The notes beneath the pieces were generated by a model that did no database searches, was not told the DNA's origin, and saw only the letters and a list, made by a program, of their open reading frames with translations. This document shows positions 44,352 to 52,901 of a stretch of 59,588 nucleotides of DNA, piece after piece (positions within the stretch are counted from its first letter, which is position 1; each line of letters begins with the position of its first letter). Made by a program: the position numbers and the translations under genes. Source of the stretch: Lentisphaeria bacterium (GTDB lineage: Bacteria > Verrucomicrobiota > Lentisphaeria > Victivallales > UBA1829); assembly GCA_017541665.1 (NCBI GenBank), contig JAFXYP010000085.1:1-59588 (forward strand). Reading direction: 5' to 3'.

Positions 44352-45629
44352 ATGGATAACTATTCCGATTTATCCGTGGAACGCCTGAAGGGCATTCAGG
44401 CCGACCTTGAACGCCAGTATGCCGGATACCAGGCCCGCAGCCTCAAGCTCGACATGTCCCGGGGGAAGCCCTCCGGCAGCCAGCTCGACCTGACCAACGG
44501 CATTCTGGACCGCCTCGACGGCTACATGGTCGAAGGCGGCATCGACGCGCGCAACTACGGCTGCCTGGAGGGAATCCACGAGGCCCGCAAGCTCTTCTCC
44601 GAACTCCTCGGCATCCCGCGCGACCGACTCATGATCGGCGGGAACTCCAGCCTGAACATGATGTACGACACGATCGTCCGCCACTGGGTCTTCGGCACGC
44701 ACAGGCACACGCCCTGGGGCCGGCTCCCCGCCGTCAAATTCCTCTGCCCGTGCCCCGGGTACGACCGCCATTTCGCCATCTGCGAGGACCTCGGCATCGA
44801 AATGATCCCCGTCCCGATGACCGCCACCGGCCCGGACATGGACATGGTGGAGCGGCTCGCCGGTTCCGATGACGCCGTGAAAGGCATCTGGTGCGTCCCG
44901 CTGTACTCCAATCCGCAGGGCGTCTGCTACTCCGACGAGACCGTCGACCGTCTGGCATCCATGCACACCGCGGCGCCCGATTTCCGCATTTTCTGGGACA
45001 ATGCCTACGGCGTGCACCACATCTACGAGGAGTGCCACCTGAAGGACATCTTCGCGAGCGCCGAAGCCGCCGGCAACCCGGAACGCGTCTACTATTTCTT
45101 CTCCACCTCGAAAATCACGTTCCCCGGCGCAGGCGTGGCTCTGCTCGCCACCGGTCCCGGCAACTTCGCCGAGCTCCGGCACCACATGAGCATCCAGACC
45201 ATCGGCCCGGACAAGCTCAACCAGCTCCGCACCGTGCGCTATCTGAAGAGCGCCGAGGGCGTCCGCGAACATATGCGCGTCCTGGCGCGCGAGCTCCGTC
45301 CGAAGTTCGACCTCGTGCTCGACACCCTCGACCGCGAGCTCGGCGGCACCGGCCTCGCATTCTGGATGCGTCCGAAGGGCGGCTACTTTATCGCGCTCGA
45401 TACCCTGCCCGGCTGCGCCACGGAAGTCATCGCCCTGGCCCGCGACGCCGGCGTGAAGCTGACCGGACCCGGCTCGACCTTCCCGCTGCACCACGACCCG
45501 CTCGACCGCAACATCCGCATCGCGCCGTCGTACCCGCCGCTCAACGAACTGAAGACCGCCATCGAGCTCTTCTGCGTCTGCGTGAAGCTCGCCGGCGTCA
45601 GGAAACTCCTCGCGGACAAAAACGCCTGA
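44352..45629 (+). CDS. Class I aminotransferase (aspartate aminotransferase-like)
   Basis: A 425-residue PLP enzyme. Residues seen: LDMSRGKPSG near the N-terminus, CVPLYSNPQGVCYSDE (substrate side), FWDNAYGVHHI (Asp and Tyr of the cofactor site) and STSKITFPGAGV, in which Lys is the likely Schiff base. C-terminal IRIAPSYPP holds the carboxylate-binding Arg. The layout resembles the less common aspartate aminotransferase group with SK-x-T-FPG; the exact amino donor is not certain. It has its own promoter and is followed 30 bases later by the RNA methyltransferase gene. Confidence 0.85.
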   Translation: MDNYSDLSVERLKGIQADLERQYAGYQARSLKLDMSRGKPSGSQLDLTNGILDRLDGYMVEGGIDARNYGCLEGIHEARKLFSELLGIPRDRLMIGGNSSLNMMYDTIVRHWVFGTHRHTPWGRLPAVKFLCPCPGYDRHFAICEDLGIEMIPVPMTATGPDMDMVERLAGSDDAVKGIWCVPLYSNPQGVCYSDETVDRLASMHTAAPDFRIFWDNAYGVHHIYEECHLKDIFASAEAAGNPERVYYFFSTSKITFPGAGVALLATGPGNFAELRHHMSIQTIGPDKLNQLRTVRYLKSAEGVREHMRVLARELRPKFDLVLDTLDRELGGTGLAFWMRPKGGYFIALDTLPGCATEVIALARDAGVKLTGPGSTFPLHHDPLDRNIRIAPSYPPLNELKTAIELFCVCVKLAGVRKLLADKNA

Positions 45630-45659
45630 CCGACCCCGATCCCCATCCGGCACGCCCAC

Positions 45660-46535
45660 ATGCGACACGACGAACTCCTCACCAGCCTGAAGAACCCGAA
45701 GGTCAAATACGCCGCATCCCTGCGGGAACGCCGGGAGCGCGACGCACGCGGCGTGACCATCCTCGAGGGCTACCGCGAGCTTTTCCGCGCGGACGCCATC
45801 GGCCTCAAGTTCCACGAGGTCTTCTACTGCCCGGAACTCTTCCTCGGCGAAAACGAGGAGGCATTGCTGGACTCCCTCGCCGCGCACGGCGCGTCGCTCT
45901 ACCGCTGCACCGAGGACATCCTCCGCAAGCTCGCCTACCGCGACCGCCCCGAAGGCCTCATCGCCGTCATCGAGGTAAAACGCAAGACGCTTGCCGACAT
46001 CCCGAAGGTGAAGGACGGCCTCTACCTCGTGGCGGAGACCATCGAAAAGCCCGGCAACCTCGGCTCCATGCTCCGCAGCGCGGACGCCGTCGGCGCCACA
46101 GCCATGATCGTCTGCAACAAGCAGACCGACTTCTTCAACCCGAACGTCATCCGCGCCAGCACAGGCGCGATCTTCTCCGTCCCGCTCGCCGAAGCCACCT
46201 CCGAGGAATGCCTTGCCTGGCTGCGCTCCTTCGGCATCCGCACGCTCGCCGCCACCCCGCATACCAAACAGAATTTCACGGACGCCGACATGGCGCACGG
46301 CGTGGCGATCGTGGTCGGCGCCGAGCAGTTCGGCCTGACCCCCTACTGGATGGACTCCGCCGACCAGAAGGTCGTGATCCCGATGCTCGGGCTGATGGAT
46401 TCCCTGAACGTGGCGACCGCCGCGACCATCCTGCTGTACGAGGCAGCGAGGCAGCGCGGCTGGAAATCCTCCGCGGCCGACGATTACGGCCTGGACCAGT
46501 TCGCGGGCGGCGAAAACTCGCTCGGACGCGACTGA
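45660..46535 (+). CDS. TrmH/SpoU-family RNA 2'-O-ribose methyltransferase
   Basis: A 291-residue SPOUT-fold enzyme, probably modifying tRNA or rRNA ribose with S-adenosylmethionine. The trefoil-knot motifs are PGNLGSMLRSADAVGA, IVVGAEQFGLTPYW and NVATAATILLYEAARQR. An N-terminal substrate-binding domain precedes the knot domain (SLKNPKVKYAASLRERRER). The ATG at 45660 lies 30 bases after the aminotransferase stop. The target base is not evident. Confidence 0.9.
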   Translation: MRHDELLTSLKNPKVKYAASLRERRERDARGVTILEGYRELFRADAIGLKFHEVFYCPELFLGENEEALLDSLAAHGASLYRCTEDILRKLAYRDRPEGLIAVIEVKRKTLADIPKVKDGLYLVAETIEKPGNLGSMLRSADAVGATAMIVCNKQTDFFNPNVIRASTGAIFSVPLAEATSEECLAWLRSFGIRTLAATPHTKQNFTDADMAHGVAIVVGAEQFGLTPYWMDSADQKVVIPMLGLMDSLNVATAATILLYEAARQRGWKSSAADDYGLDQFAGGENSLGRD

Positions 46536-46604
46536 TCTTTCTTTCTGCCGGATGCGGCGACCCGCTCCTTTTTCTATTTATAAAGCATTTCTTCCCTTTC
46601 GGGC

Positions 46605-46632
46605 TTGTTTTTCCGTTTTTATGTTGTATAGT
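46605..46632 (+). promoter_or_regulatory. Sigma-70 promoter of the MarR gene
   Basis: TTGTTT, a 16-base spacer and TATAGT; 66 bases before the ATG. Confidence 0.55.
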
Positions 46633-46658
46633 ATAATATCAACATATTTTCTATACTA
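46629..46658 (+). promoter_or_regulatory. Candidate MarR autoregulatory operator
   Basis: Inverted arms TAGTAT (46629-46634) and ATACTA (46653-46658), overlapping the -10 box and start site. Placement suits repression by the MarR protein encoded next door. Confidence 0.45.
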
Positions 46659-46697
46659 AAACAATCCAATGCCTCAACAGCAAGGAGAATCAACGAT

Positions 46698-47198
46698 ATG
46701 TCGGCCACCCCCGCATCCACCCGCCGAACCCCGCAAATGTCCTGGGAGCTGCTCTTCCAGATCACCGACCTGCTCCGCGTCCTCGGCGCACCCGGCAACA
46801 CACTCAACAACAAAAAGATAACGCTCGGAAAGATCCGCGTCATCAGCTATCTTTTCGCCAACATGGACCAGCCCCCGATGCTGAAGGACATCGCCGAAGT
46901 CTTCGGCCTGACCCCCGGCGCGGTCTCCCAGACGATCGATTCCCTCGTGGAGGACGGCATCGTGCAGCGCGAACAGTCCAGCGAAGACCGCCGCGCGATC
47001 CATATCTCCCTGACGAAACAGGGCATCGCGCTGAAACGCCGCCACGACAACTACTTTACCGACTACATGGACCATTTCTTCCGGAACATCGACGAGAAGA
47101 AACAGCAGATCTTCCTGGAGGTCCTGGAGCAGATGGTCGAGACGCTTCAGCCCGATGCGGAAAATGCATCCGAGGAACAGACCGAAACGGAAGAGTGA
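46698..47198 (+). CDS. MarR-family transcriptional regulator
   Basis: A 166-residue winged-helix dimer. The recognition helix and wing read MLKDIAEVFGLTPGAVSQTI followed by DGIVQREQSSEDRRAIHISLT, classical for MarR. A flexible acidic tail ends the protein. AAGGAG precedes the ATG. Such factors repress stress, efflux or catabolic genes and usually their own; targets and ligand are unknown. No divergent gene exists here, so autoregulation is the clearest inference. Confidence 0.92.
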   Translation: MSATPASTRRTPQMSWELLFQITDLLRVLGAPGNTLNNKKITLGKIRVISYLFANMDQPPMLKDIAEVFGLTPGAVSQTIDSLVEDGIVQREQSSEDRRAIHISLTKQGIALKRRHDNYFTDYMDHFFRNIDEKKQQIFLEVLEQMVETLQPDAENASEEQTETEE

Positions 47199-47222
47199 CC
47201 CTCCGTACACTCGAAAACGTTT

Positions 47223-47256
47223 AAGCCGTCCGCGTGCAATCCGCACCGGACGGCTT
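47223..47256. terminator. Bidirectional terminator
   Basis: AAGCCGTCCG and CGGACGGCTT form a perfect 10-bp stem, extended inside by GTGC/GCAC. It separates the convergent marR gene and the long minus-strand operon. Confidence 0.85.
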
Positions 47257-47270
47257 ATTCATGCCCGGAT

Positions 47271-48317
47271 TCAGGGTTTCGGGAGGGTCTTCAGCACGTC
47301 GGCGACCTTGACCGCCTTCATGCAGGCGCGCGTGCCGAGCGGGCAGACGTGCTTGAAACACGGCGAACAGGGTTCCTTGCGGTAGAAGACATGCCACTTC
47401 GGGGAAAGCGGCCCCGTGGCGGCCATGTCGGTGGAGCCGAAGACGGCGGTGCCGGGCGTGCCGATGGCAGCGGCGAGGTGCATGATCCCGCTGTCGTTCG
47501 CGATGCAGTACGCGGAATGCTTCAGGACGAACATGAGCGCGTGGAGCGAAGTCTTTCCGGCGAGGTTCAGCGTCAGGCCGGGGACAAGTCCCTCCGTACA
47601 CGATTCGCAGATCGGCGCCTCCTTTTTCGAGCCGAGCAGGATCACGAATCCGCCGCGTTTCCGCTGCCAGTGATCCGCCACAGCGTGGAACGCGCCCGCG
47701 TCCCAGCGTTTCGCGTCGCCGAACGCCGCCCCCGGCGCAACGGCAAGGACGGGGTGGTTCTCCGGGAAGGGATGCTCGAATGCCTGCCCGAACCGCTCCG
47801 CGTCGAAATCCGGGTGGATGGCGGGCATGGACACGCCGTCCCAATCATCAATACCGAGGCGTTTTGCGACCTCGAGGCAGCGTTTCGCCTGATGCGGCGG
47901 ATTGAGCGCGCCGGAGACGCGTTTGGGGAACCGGATCGGGTCGCGGAGCAGAATGGAACGTCCGCGCGCCGCCGCACCGAAAAGAGGTTTCACCCCCAAC
48001 CGGCGCATGACGACGGCGTCCCGGAGCGAATTATTGAAGAGGATGCCCGCGCCGAAATGCCGGTGCAGAAGCGGATAGACTTCACGGCGCGCCGGAAACG
48101 CATGCGGATCGGCCACCGGGATGATCTCGTCGACCGTTTCGGTCAGCGCGTCGAGCACGGGCGCGAGCGAGGCGGGACAGATCACGGAGAGCGAGCAGAA
48201 TTCCGGGAGGAGCCGTTTCAGGAGCATGAGGGCGGGGAACGTCATCACGAGATCGCCGAGCCAGTTCGGCGACCGCACGAGCAGTCCGTCGCCCCATTGT
48301 TCGGGAAGGATGGTCAT
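47271..48317 (-). CDS. Family 9 glycosyltransferase (heptosyltransferase type)
   Basis: A 348-residue GT-B fold enzyme like the ADP-heptose:LPS heptosyltransferases. Motifs: LLVRSPNWLGDLVMTFPAL at the N-terminus and the C-terminal GNTDSGIMHLAAA-type sugar-nucleotide site (CIANDSGIMHLAAAIGTPG). The C-terminal Cys cluster (CSPCFKHVCPLG, then ACMKA) recalls that of this family. The ATG at 48317 overlaps the acpS stop. Donor is likely ADP-heptose, in line with the heptose-phosphate kinase at 55294, but not proven. Last gene of the iorA operon. Confidence 0.88.
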   Translation of the reverse strand: MTILPEQWGDGLLVRSPNWLGDLVMTFPALMLLKRLLPEFCSLSVICPASLAPVLDALTETVDEIIPVADPHAFPARREVYPLLHRHFGAGILFNNSLRDAVVMRRLGVKPLFGAAARGRSILLRDPIRFPKRVSGALNPPHQAKRCLEVAKRLGIDDWDGVSMPAIHPDFDAERFGQAFEHPFPENHPVLAVAPGAAFGDAKRWDAGAFHAVADHWQRKRGGFVILLGSKKEAPICESCTEGLVPGLTLNLAGKTSLHALMFVLKHSAYCIANDSGIMHLAAAIGTPGTAVFGSTDMAATGPLSPKWHVFYRKEPCSPCFKHVCPLGTRACMKAVKVADVLKTLPKP

Positions 48318-48733
48318 GGCTGCACCCCCTGCCCCGCCGGAGCCGTTCCGCCGTCCTCCGTTTCCAGCACGACGAAAGCAGTGGCGAGTTCGCGTTCGTG
48401 GCTGATGGAGACATGGATGCGGGCGATGCCGAGGCGTTCGGCGGTTTCGGCGGTCGCGGCGTACAGTTTGACGAACGGCTTGCCGCGCTCGTCGGACAGC
48501 ACCTCGATCTCCACGAAGGCGCATTCCGCGCACATGCCGGTACCGAGAGCCTTGGAGAACGCCTCCTTTGCGGCCCAGCGGCCCGCGATGAATTCCTTCG
48601 GGTCCTTGAGCTCCGCCATGCGTTCCAGTTCGGCGGGCGTGAGGATGTTCCTGACGAAATGATGACCGTGCTTCGCGTAGATGGCCCCCACGCGGGCGCA
48701 GTCGGCGATGTCCGTTCCGATTCCGAAGATCAT
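48314..48733 (-). CDS. acpS: Holo-[acyl-carrier-protein] synthase
   Basis: A 139-residue enzyme that moves the phosphopantetheine arm from CoA to apo-ACP. Motifs: MIFGIGTDIADCARV with the Mg-binding Asp, then RWAAKEAFSKALGTG with Glu, and IHVSISHERELATAFV. Length is normal (about 125-140). Its ATG overlaps radC by ATGA, and its stop overlaps the glycosyltransferase start. Housekeeping function in fatty acid synthesis. Confidence 0.95.
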   Translation of the reverse strand: MIFGIGTDIADCARVGAIYAKHGHHFVRNILTPAELERMAELKDPKEFIAGRWAAKEAFSKALGTGMCAECAFVEIEVLSDERGKPFVKLYAATAETAERLGIARIHVSISHERELATAFVVLETEDGGTAPAGQGVQP

Positions 48734-49455
48734 ATCTGTTCTCCTTCTTTCAGCTTCGTCAGCAGGCAGGCGCGTCCGCGTTCGTGTTCGTGCATGCGGT
48801 AGCTGTAAAATCCGAACCGCGATACGATCACATGGTCCAGCAGGACGATCTCAAGCGGACTGAGCGCGTTGCGGATGCCGAACGTAACGGCGTCGTCTTC
48901 GCGGGAAGGCACGCAGCCTCCGCCGGGATGGTTGTGGCAGAGGACGACCGACTGCGCGCCGCACAGCAGGGCGTTCCGCGCGATCTCGGACGGGAAGACG
49001 CTGATGGCGTCGACCGAGCCCGTGCCGAGCGTGTCGCACCGGATCAGGCGGTTCTGCGTGTTCAGGTAGAAGACCATGATGACTTCGCTGCTCCGGTCGC
49101 CGAGCTTCATGCGGGCGTAGTCCGCGAAAAGCTGAGGCGAATCCAGCAGCGGCAGCGACTCCATCGTCCGCGCCAGGTACCGCACGTTCGCGCTTCGGAT
49201 CAGTTTCAGCAGGGTGATGGAGTTCCGGCCGATGCCGGGCACCTGCGCCAGGTCCTCCGGGCGGGCATCCATGACGCCGGGGAACGAATGGAACCGGTTC
49301 AGCAGCTCCTTCGCGATCGGCTTCACGTCGCGCCGCGGGATGGAATACGTCAGGATCAGCTCCAGCAGTTCGTAGTCCAGAAACGCCTCCTGTTCGCAGT
49401 TCTCGAACTTCTCCCTCAGGCGCTGCCTGTGTCCGGCACGGTCTTCCGGCTTCAT
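48730..49455 (-). CDS. radC: RadC-family JAB1-type protein
   Basis: A 241-residue protein named RadC; despite the name its DNA repair role is not established. Residues about 1-100 have a helix-hairpin-helix-like part (DLAQVPGIGRNSITLLKL), and the MPN/JAB metal-binding motif is VVLCHNHPGGGCVPSREDD (HxH and Asp). The ATG at 49455 overlaps the methyltransferase stop; a longer open frame upstream only reflects the other frame. Family-typical length (about 220-240). Confidence 0.93.
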   Translation of the reverse strand: MKPEDRAGHRQRLREKFENCEQEAFLDYELLELILTYSIPRRDVKPIAKELLNRFHSFPGVMDARPEDLAQVPGIGRNSITLLKLIRSANVRYLARTMESLPLLDSPQLFADYARMKLGDRSSEVIMVFYLNTQNRLIRCDTLGTGSVDAISVFPSEIARNALLCGAQSVVLCHNHPGGGCVPSREDDAVTFGIRNALSPLEIVLLDHVIVSRFGFYSYRMHEHERGRACLLTKLKEGEQI

Positions 49456-50627
49456 GCGGACCTCCTGAACAGCGAAACGGACTCGAAATGCCCGGTGGCG
49501 GGAAACATGTCGACCATGCCCGCCGTTTGAATGACGTAGCCGTGTTCCGCCAGGCGGTCCGCGTCGCGCCGGAGCGTGTCGGGCGCGCAGGAGACGTAAA
49601 GGACGGCCGACGGTGCGAACCGGCCGATCTCCTGCACCAGCGAGGCGGGAAGCCCCGTCCTCGGCGGGTCCACGAGGACACAGCATCCGGCGGGGGCGCA
49701 GGAGGATGCCAGCGTATGGAATGCGGCATCCGCATCCGCCGCCAGGAACGTGCAGCGGTCGGAGATGCCGTGCCGTGCTGCGTTGAATTCCGCAGCCTCG
49801 ATCGCTGCCGCATCCAGCTCGACCGCGCGGGCGGTCAGCCCGTGGATCGTCTCTGCCGCGAGGATGGAGAAGACGCCCGATCCGCAGTAGAGTTCGAGGA
49901 GTCGTTCCGTGCCGGTCTCTTTCAACAATGTCAGCACACGTTCCGCAAGTTTGGGCGCCATGTCGATATTGACCTGGAAAAACGATGCTTTCGGCACGCG
50001 GAAATCGCCGAACGCGCCGAGGCGTTCCGTCAGATGTGTGATCCGCCGCCACGCATCCGAGCCGGAATCCAGCGCGCCGTCGTGGGCCGTCCGGCGGAAT
50101 GTGCGTTTCTGGCCGTCCGCGCCTGGTTCGGCAGACATGAGAAGTTCGCGGATGGCAGGATGCCCGAGCAGGCAGTCCTGCACGGGGACGGCGGTGCGGT
50201 TGTCGAACCCGCGGTAGCAGAAAGCGCCGTTTTCGCAGACGAATGCGAGCTTATTGCGGCAGCCGTTGCGGGATGGCGCCCCCAGAGGCGGCAGGAACCG
50301 GATGTCCCCTGCGGCGGGGTTGCCCCGCGTGAGAAAATCGGTGAATTGGCGGTTCTTCCATCCCAGCTCGCAGTCGTACGAGGCATGACGGTACACGCAG
50401 CCGGGACAGGTCCCGGCGAGCGGGCAGTCCGGCTCGCGGCGCTCCGGCGAGGCATTGAGCACCTGCAGGAGCGCGGCGCGCGCGAACGATTTCGTCTCGC
50501 GGACCACCCCGGCGCGAACCGTTTCCCCGGGCAGTGCGCCCGGGACGAAACAGACCTTGCCGTCCGGGAGCCGCCCCACACCGTCGCCCCCGAACGCGAT
50601 GCGCGAAACCGGAATGGAAAGTTCCAT
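49452..50627 (-). CDS. RlmD/TrmA-type RNA (uracil-5-)-methyltransferase
   Basis: A 391-residue enzyme. Layout: N-terminal TRAM-like beta-barrel (about 1-55), an iron-sulfur-type cysteine set (CPLAGTCPGCVYRHASYDC at about 69-87), and a SAM methyltransferase domain with LLELYCGSGVFSILAA, LVDPPRTGLP and the catalytic Cys in VLYVSCAPDTLRRD. Target is uracil in 23S rRNA or tRNA; the cluster argues for RlmD. The ATG at 50627 overlaps the previous stop (TGATG), which also rejects the TTG at 50630. Fourth from the end of the ior operon. Confidence 0.9.
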   Translation of the reverse strand: MELSIPVSRIAFGGDGVGRLPDGKVCFVPGALPGETVRAGVVRETKSFARAALLQVLNASPERREPDCPLAGTCPGCVYRHASYDCELGWKNRQFTDFLTRGNPAAGDIRFLPPLGAPSRNGCRNKLAFVCENGAFCYRGFDNRTAVPVQDCLLGHPAIRELLMSAEPGADGQKRTFRRTAHDGALDSGSDAWRRITHLTERLGAFGDFRVPKASFFQVNIDMAPKLAERVLTLLKETGTERLLELYCGSGVFSILAAETIHGLTARAVELDAAAIEAAEFNAARHGISDRCTFLAADADAAFHTLASSCAPAGCCVLVDPPRTGLPASLVQEIGRFAPSAVLYVSCAPDTLRRDADRLAEHGYVIQTAGMVDMFPATGHFESVSLFRRSA

Positions 50628-51064
50628 CAATCGGGGATTTCCCGGAAGAGATCGAGCGGTTCGACGATCTTGAGTTCGCTCTTGATCTTCGCGATGGCGT
50701 CGTCCGGATCCTCGAAACGGAAGATGATGGCGGCCTTGCCGTGGAGACCGGCGGCGAACGCGTACAGGTATTCGATGTTGACCTGGTTCCTGTCGAGGAC
50801 CTCCAGGACTCTGGAGAGGCTGCCGGCCGCGTGGTCGACCTCGATCGCGACGACGTCGGTGATCTTGACGGCGAACTGATGGGATTCGAGCAGGTCGCGG
50901 GCCTTTTCCCAGTCGCGGATCAGGAGGCGGAGCACGCCGAAGAACTTGCTGTCGCTGAGGGAAAGGGTCGAGATGTTGATCCCGTTGTCGGCCAGGAGTT
51001 TGAGCGCGGCGTTGACCGTGCCGGGCTTATTTTCCACGAAGAGTGAGATCTGCTTGAGTTTCAT
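50627..51064 (-). CDS. Tandem ACT-domain protein
   Basis: A 145-residue protein made of two ACT domains (KQISLFVENKPGTVNAAL and VEVDHAAGSLSRVLEVLDR-type starts). ACT domains bind amino acids. Stand-alone tandem ACT proteins are commonly encoded with aryl-CoA ligases and indolepyruvate oxidoreductases, as here, so it probably senses an aromatic or branched amino acid and tunes the pathway or its enzymes. The ATG at 51064 follows the ligase stop by 16 bases. No DNA-binding part. Confidence 0.85.
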   Translation of the reverse strand: MKLKQISLFVENKPGTVNAALKLLADNGINISTLSLSDSKFFGVLRLLIRDWEKARDLLESHQFAVKITDVVAIEVDHAAGSLSRVLEVLDRNQVNIEYLYAFAAGLHGKAAIIFRFEDPDDAIAKIKSELKIVEPLDLFREIPD

Positions 51065-51080
51065 TCTGATGGCTCCTGTC

Positions 51081-52409
51081 TTATGCGTTGAGGTTGCGGC
51101 GGTCGATCACGCGTTTTGCCTTGCCTTCGCTCCTGGGGATGGAGTTCGGGGCGCACATCTTGACGAAGACGCGGATGCCGAGGATGCGTTCGATGGCATG
51201 GCCGAGGGTGTGGCGGATGTCTTCGATGGCGGAGACGCGGTCGTGGAAGAGGGTCTCGTTGACCTCGATGTCGACTTCGATGTTGTCCAGCCCGTGGTCG
51301 CGCGTCAGGATGATCTGGTAGACGGGGAGGACCGATTCCACGCTCATGATCGCGGTCTCGATCTGCGAGGGGAAGACGTTCACGCCGCGGATGATGAACA
51401 TGTCGTCGCTGCGGCGGCCGATCTTGGCGATGCGGCGGATGGTGCGTCCGCAGGCGCACTGCGAGGTCTCGATGTGCGTGATGTCGCGGGTGCGGTAGCG
51501 GATCATGGGCATGGCACGCTTCGCGAGCGTGGTGAGGACGAGTTCGCCCTCCTGGCCGTCGGGGAGGACCTCGCCGGTCGCGGGGTCAATGATCTCCGGA
51601 TAGAAGAAGTCTTCGAAGATGTGGAGGCCGTCCTGTTCCATGCAGGAGCAGCCGACGCCGGGTCCGACGATCTCGGAGAGGCCGTAGATATCGTAGGCCT
51701 TGATGCCGGACTTCTTCTCGATCAGGGCGCGCATGGCTTCGGTCCAGGGCTCCGCGCCGAAGATGCCGAGGCGGACGGGGAGTTCGCGCATGTCGATGCC
51801 CATCTTTTCGGCGGTCTCGATCATGTGCAGGAAGTAGCTCGGGGTACAGGCGACGCAGGTCACGCCGAAGTCCTTCATCAGCATCACCTGGCGTTCCGTA
51901 TTGCCGCCGGAGGCCGGGATCACGGTCGCGCCGATGTGCTCGAAGCCGCCGTGCGCGCCAAGGCCGCCTGTGAAGAGGCCGTAGCCGTAGGAAATCTGCG
52001 CGATGTCGCCTTCATGGACGCCGACCGCGGCAAGCGCGCGGGCGACGGCCGTGGACCACACGTTGAGGTCCTCGCGGGTGTAGGCGACGACGATGGGCTT
52101 GCCGGTCGTGCCGCTGGAGGCATGAAGGCGCACGACATCCTTCATGGGGGTGGCGAAGAGGCCGAAGGGATAGGTATCGCGAAGGTCGGCCTTGACCGTA
52201 AAGGGGAGCAGGCGGATGTCCTCAAGCTTCTGAATGTCGTCGGGTTTGATGCCGCGCTCGTCCAGACGCGCCTTGAAGAGCGGGACGTTGGCGTAGGCGA
52301 GGTCGACCATGTCGCGAAGCCTTGCGAGCTGGAGCGAACGGAGCTGTTCCTGCGGGATGAAGTCCATCGCGCTGATTGGATTCATCGGGACTGCCTTGTT
52401 TGGTTTCAT
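51081..52409 (-). CDS. paaK: Phenylacetate-CoA ligase-type aryl-CoA ligase
   Basis: A 442-residue adenylate-forming enzyme that activates an aryl-acetate with CoA and ATP. The P-loop is LHASSGTTGKPIVVAYT, and later motifs are DIYGLSEIVGPG and YRTRDIT with the hinge and K in EGKAKRVIDRR. Its gene lies between ior genes and an ACT gene. Together with IOR it can convert aryl-pyruvates to aryl-acetates and aryl-acetyl-CoA, or run in reverse to build aromatic amino acids; which direction applies is unknown. Confidence 0.92.
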   Translation of the reverse strand: MKPNKAVPMNPISAMDFIPQEQLRSLQLARLRDMVDLAYANVPLFKARLDERGIKPDDIQKLEDIRLLPFTVKADLRDTYPFGLFATPMKDVVRLHASSGTTGKPIVVAYTREDLNVWSTAVARALAAVGVHEGDIAQISYGYGLFTGGLGAHGGFEHIGATVIPASGGNTERQVMLMKDFGVTCVACTPSYFLHMIETAEKMGIDMRELPVRLGIFGAEPWTEAMRALIEKKSGIKAYDIYGLSEIVGPGVGCSCMEQDGLHIFEDFFYPEIIDPATGEVLPDGQEGELVLTTLAKRAMPMIRYRTRDITHIETSQCACGRTIRRIAKIGRRSDDMFIIRGVNVFPSQIETAIMSVESVLPVYQIILTRDHGLDNIEVDIEVNETLFHDRVSAIEDIRHTLGHAIERILGIRVFVKMCAPNSIPRSEGKAKRVIDRRNLNA

Positions 52410-52430
52410 GATGGTGCCTTGGGTTGGGTG

Positions 52431-52901
52431 TTAAAGATTCGCGCCGCGGCGGAACGCCAGGACATTGGCTTCGCCGACGGGACCCGCGAAGTTTTCGCGG
52501 ATGAGGGTCTCCCACAGATCCGCGGGGAATTTGAGGTAACGGTTCAGGACGCCCAGCATCGCGATGTTCGCCATGCGGGACTTCGCGTCGTCGGCCGACA
52601 GGTCGGACGGACGCACGATGACCGTGGCGTCGTTCAGGTACGGGCGGGCGACTTCGATCTGGTCCTCGGAGACAGCCACGAGGTAGTCGGTCATTCCGAG
52701 GGGGACCATCGGGCTGAGGACCTTCTTTCCGAAGCGGACGTCGCTGGAGACGGATCCGCCGCGCTGGCTCATGCCGTGGAGTTCGCTTTTCTTGACGTCG
52801 AATCCGAGGCGGAACGCCGCTTCGGTCAGCATATCGGATGCACGGATGATCCCCTGTCCGCCGATGCCGACGAACAGGACGTTGGTAATGTCACGACTCA
52901 T
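52431..52901 (-). CDS. iorB: Indolepyruvate oxidoreductase subunit beta
   Basis: The 156-residue gamma-domain subunit of the thiamine-dependent IOR complex. The N-terminus is ITNVLFVGIGGQGIIRASDM, and ELHGMSQRGGSVSSDVRFG is the typical partner site. The start ATG at 52901 has GAGGTGA before it and overlaps the iorA stop (ATGA); a longer frame upstream is not supported. It is shorter than many IorB (about 190-200), with the middle region condensed. Works with IorA on indolepyruvate, phenylpyruvate and p-hydroxyphenylpyruvate. Confidence 0.92.
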   Translation of the reverse strand: MSRDITNVLFVGIGGQGIIRASDMLTEAAFRLGFDVKKSELHGMSQRGGSVSSDVRFGKKVLSPMVPLGMTDYLVAVSEDQIEVARPYLNDATVIVRPSDLSADDAKSRMANIAMLGVLNRYLKFPADLWETLIRENFAGPVGEANVLAFRRGANL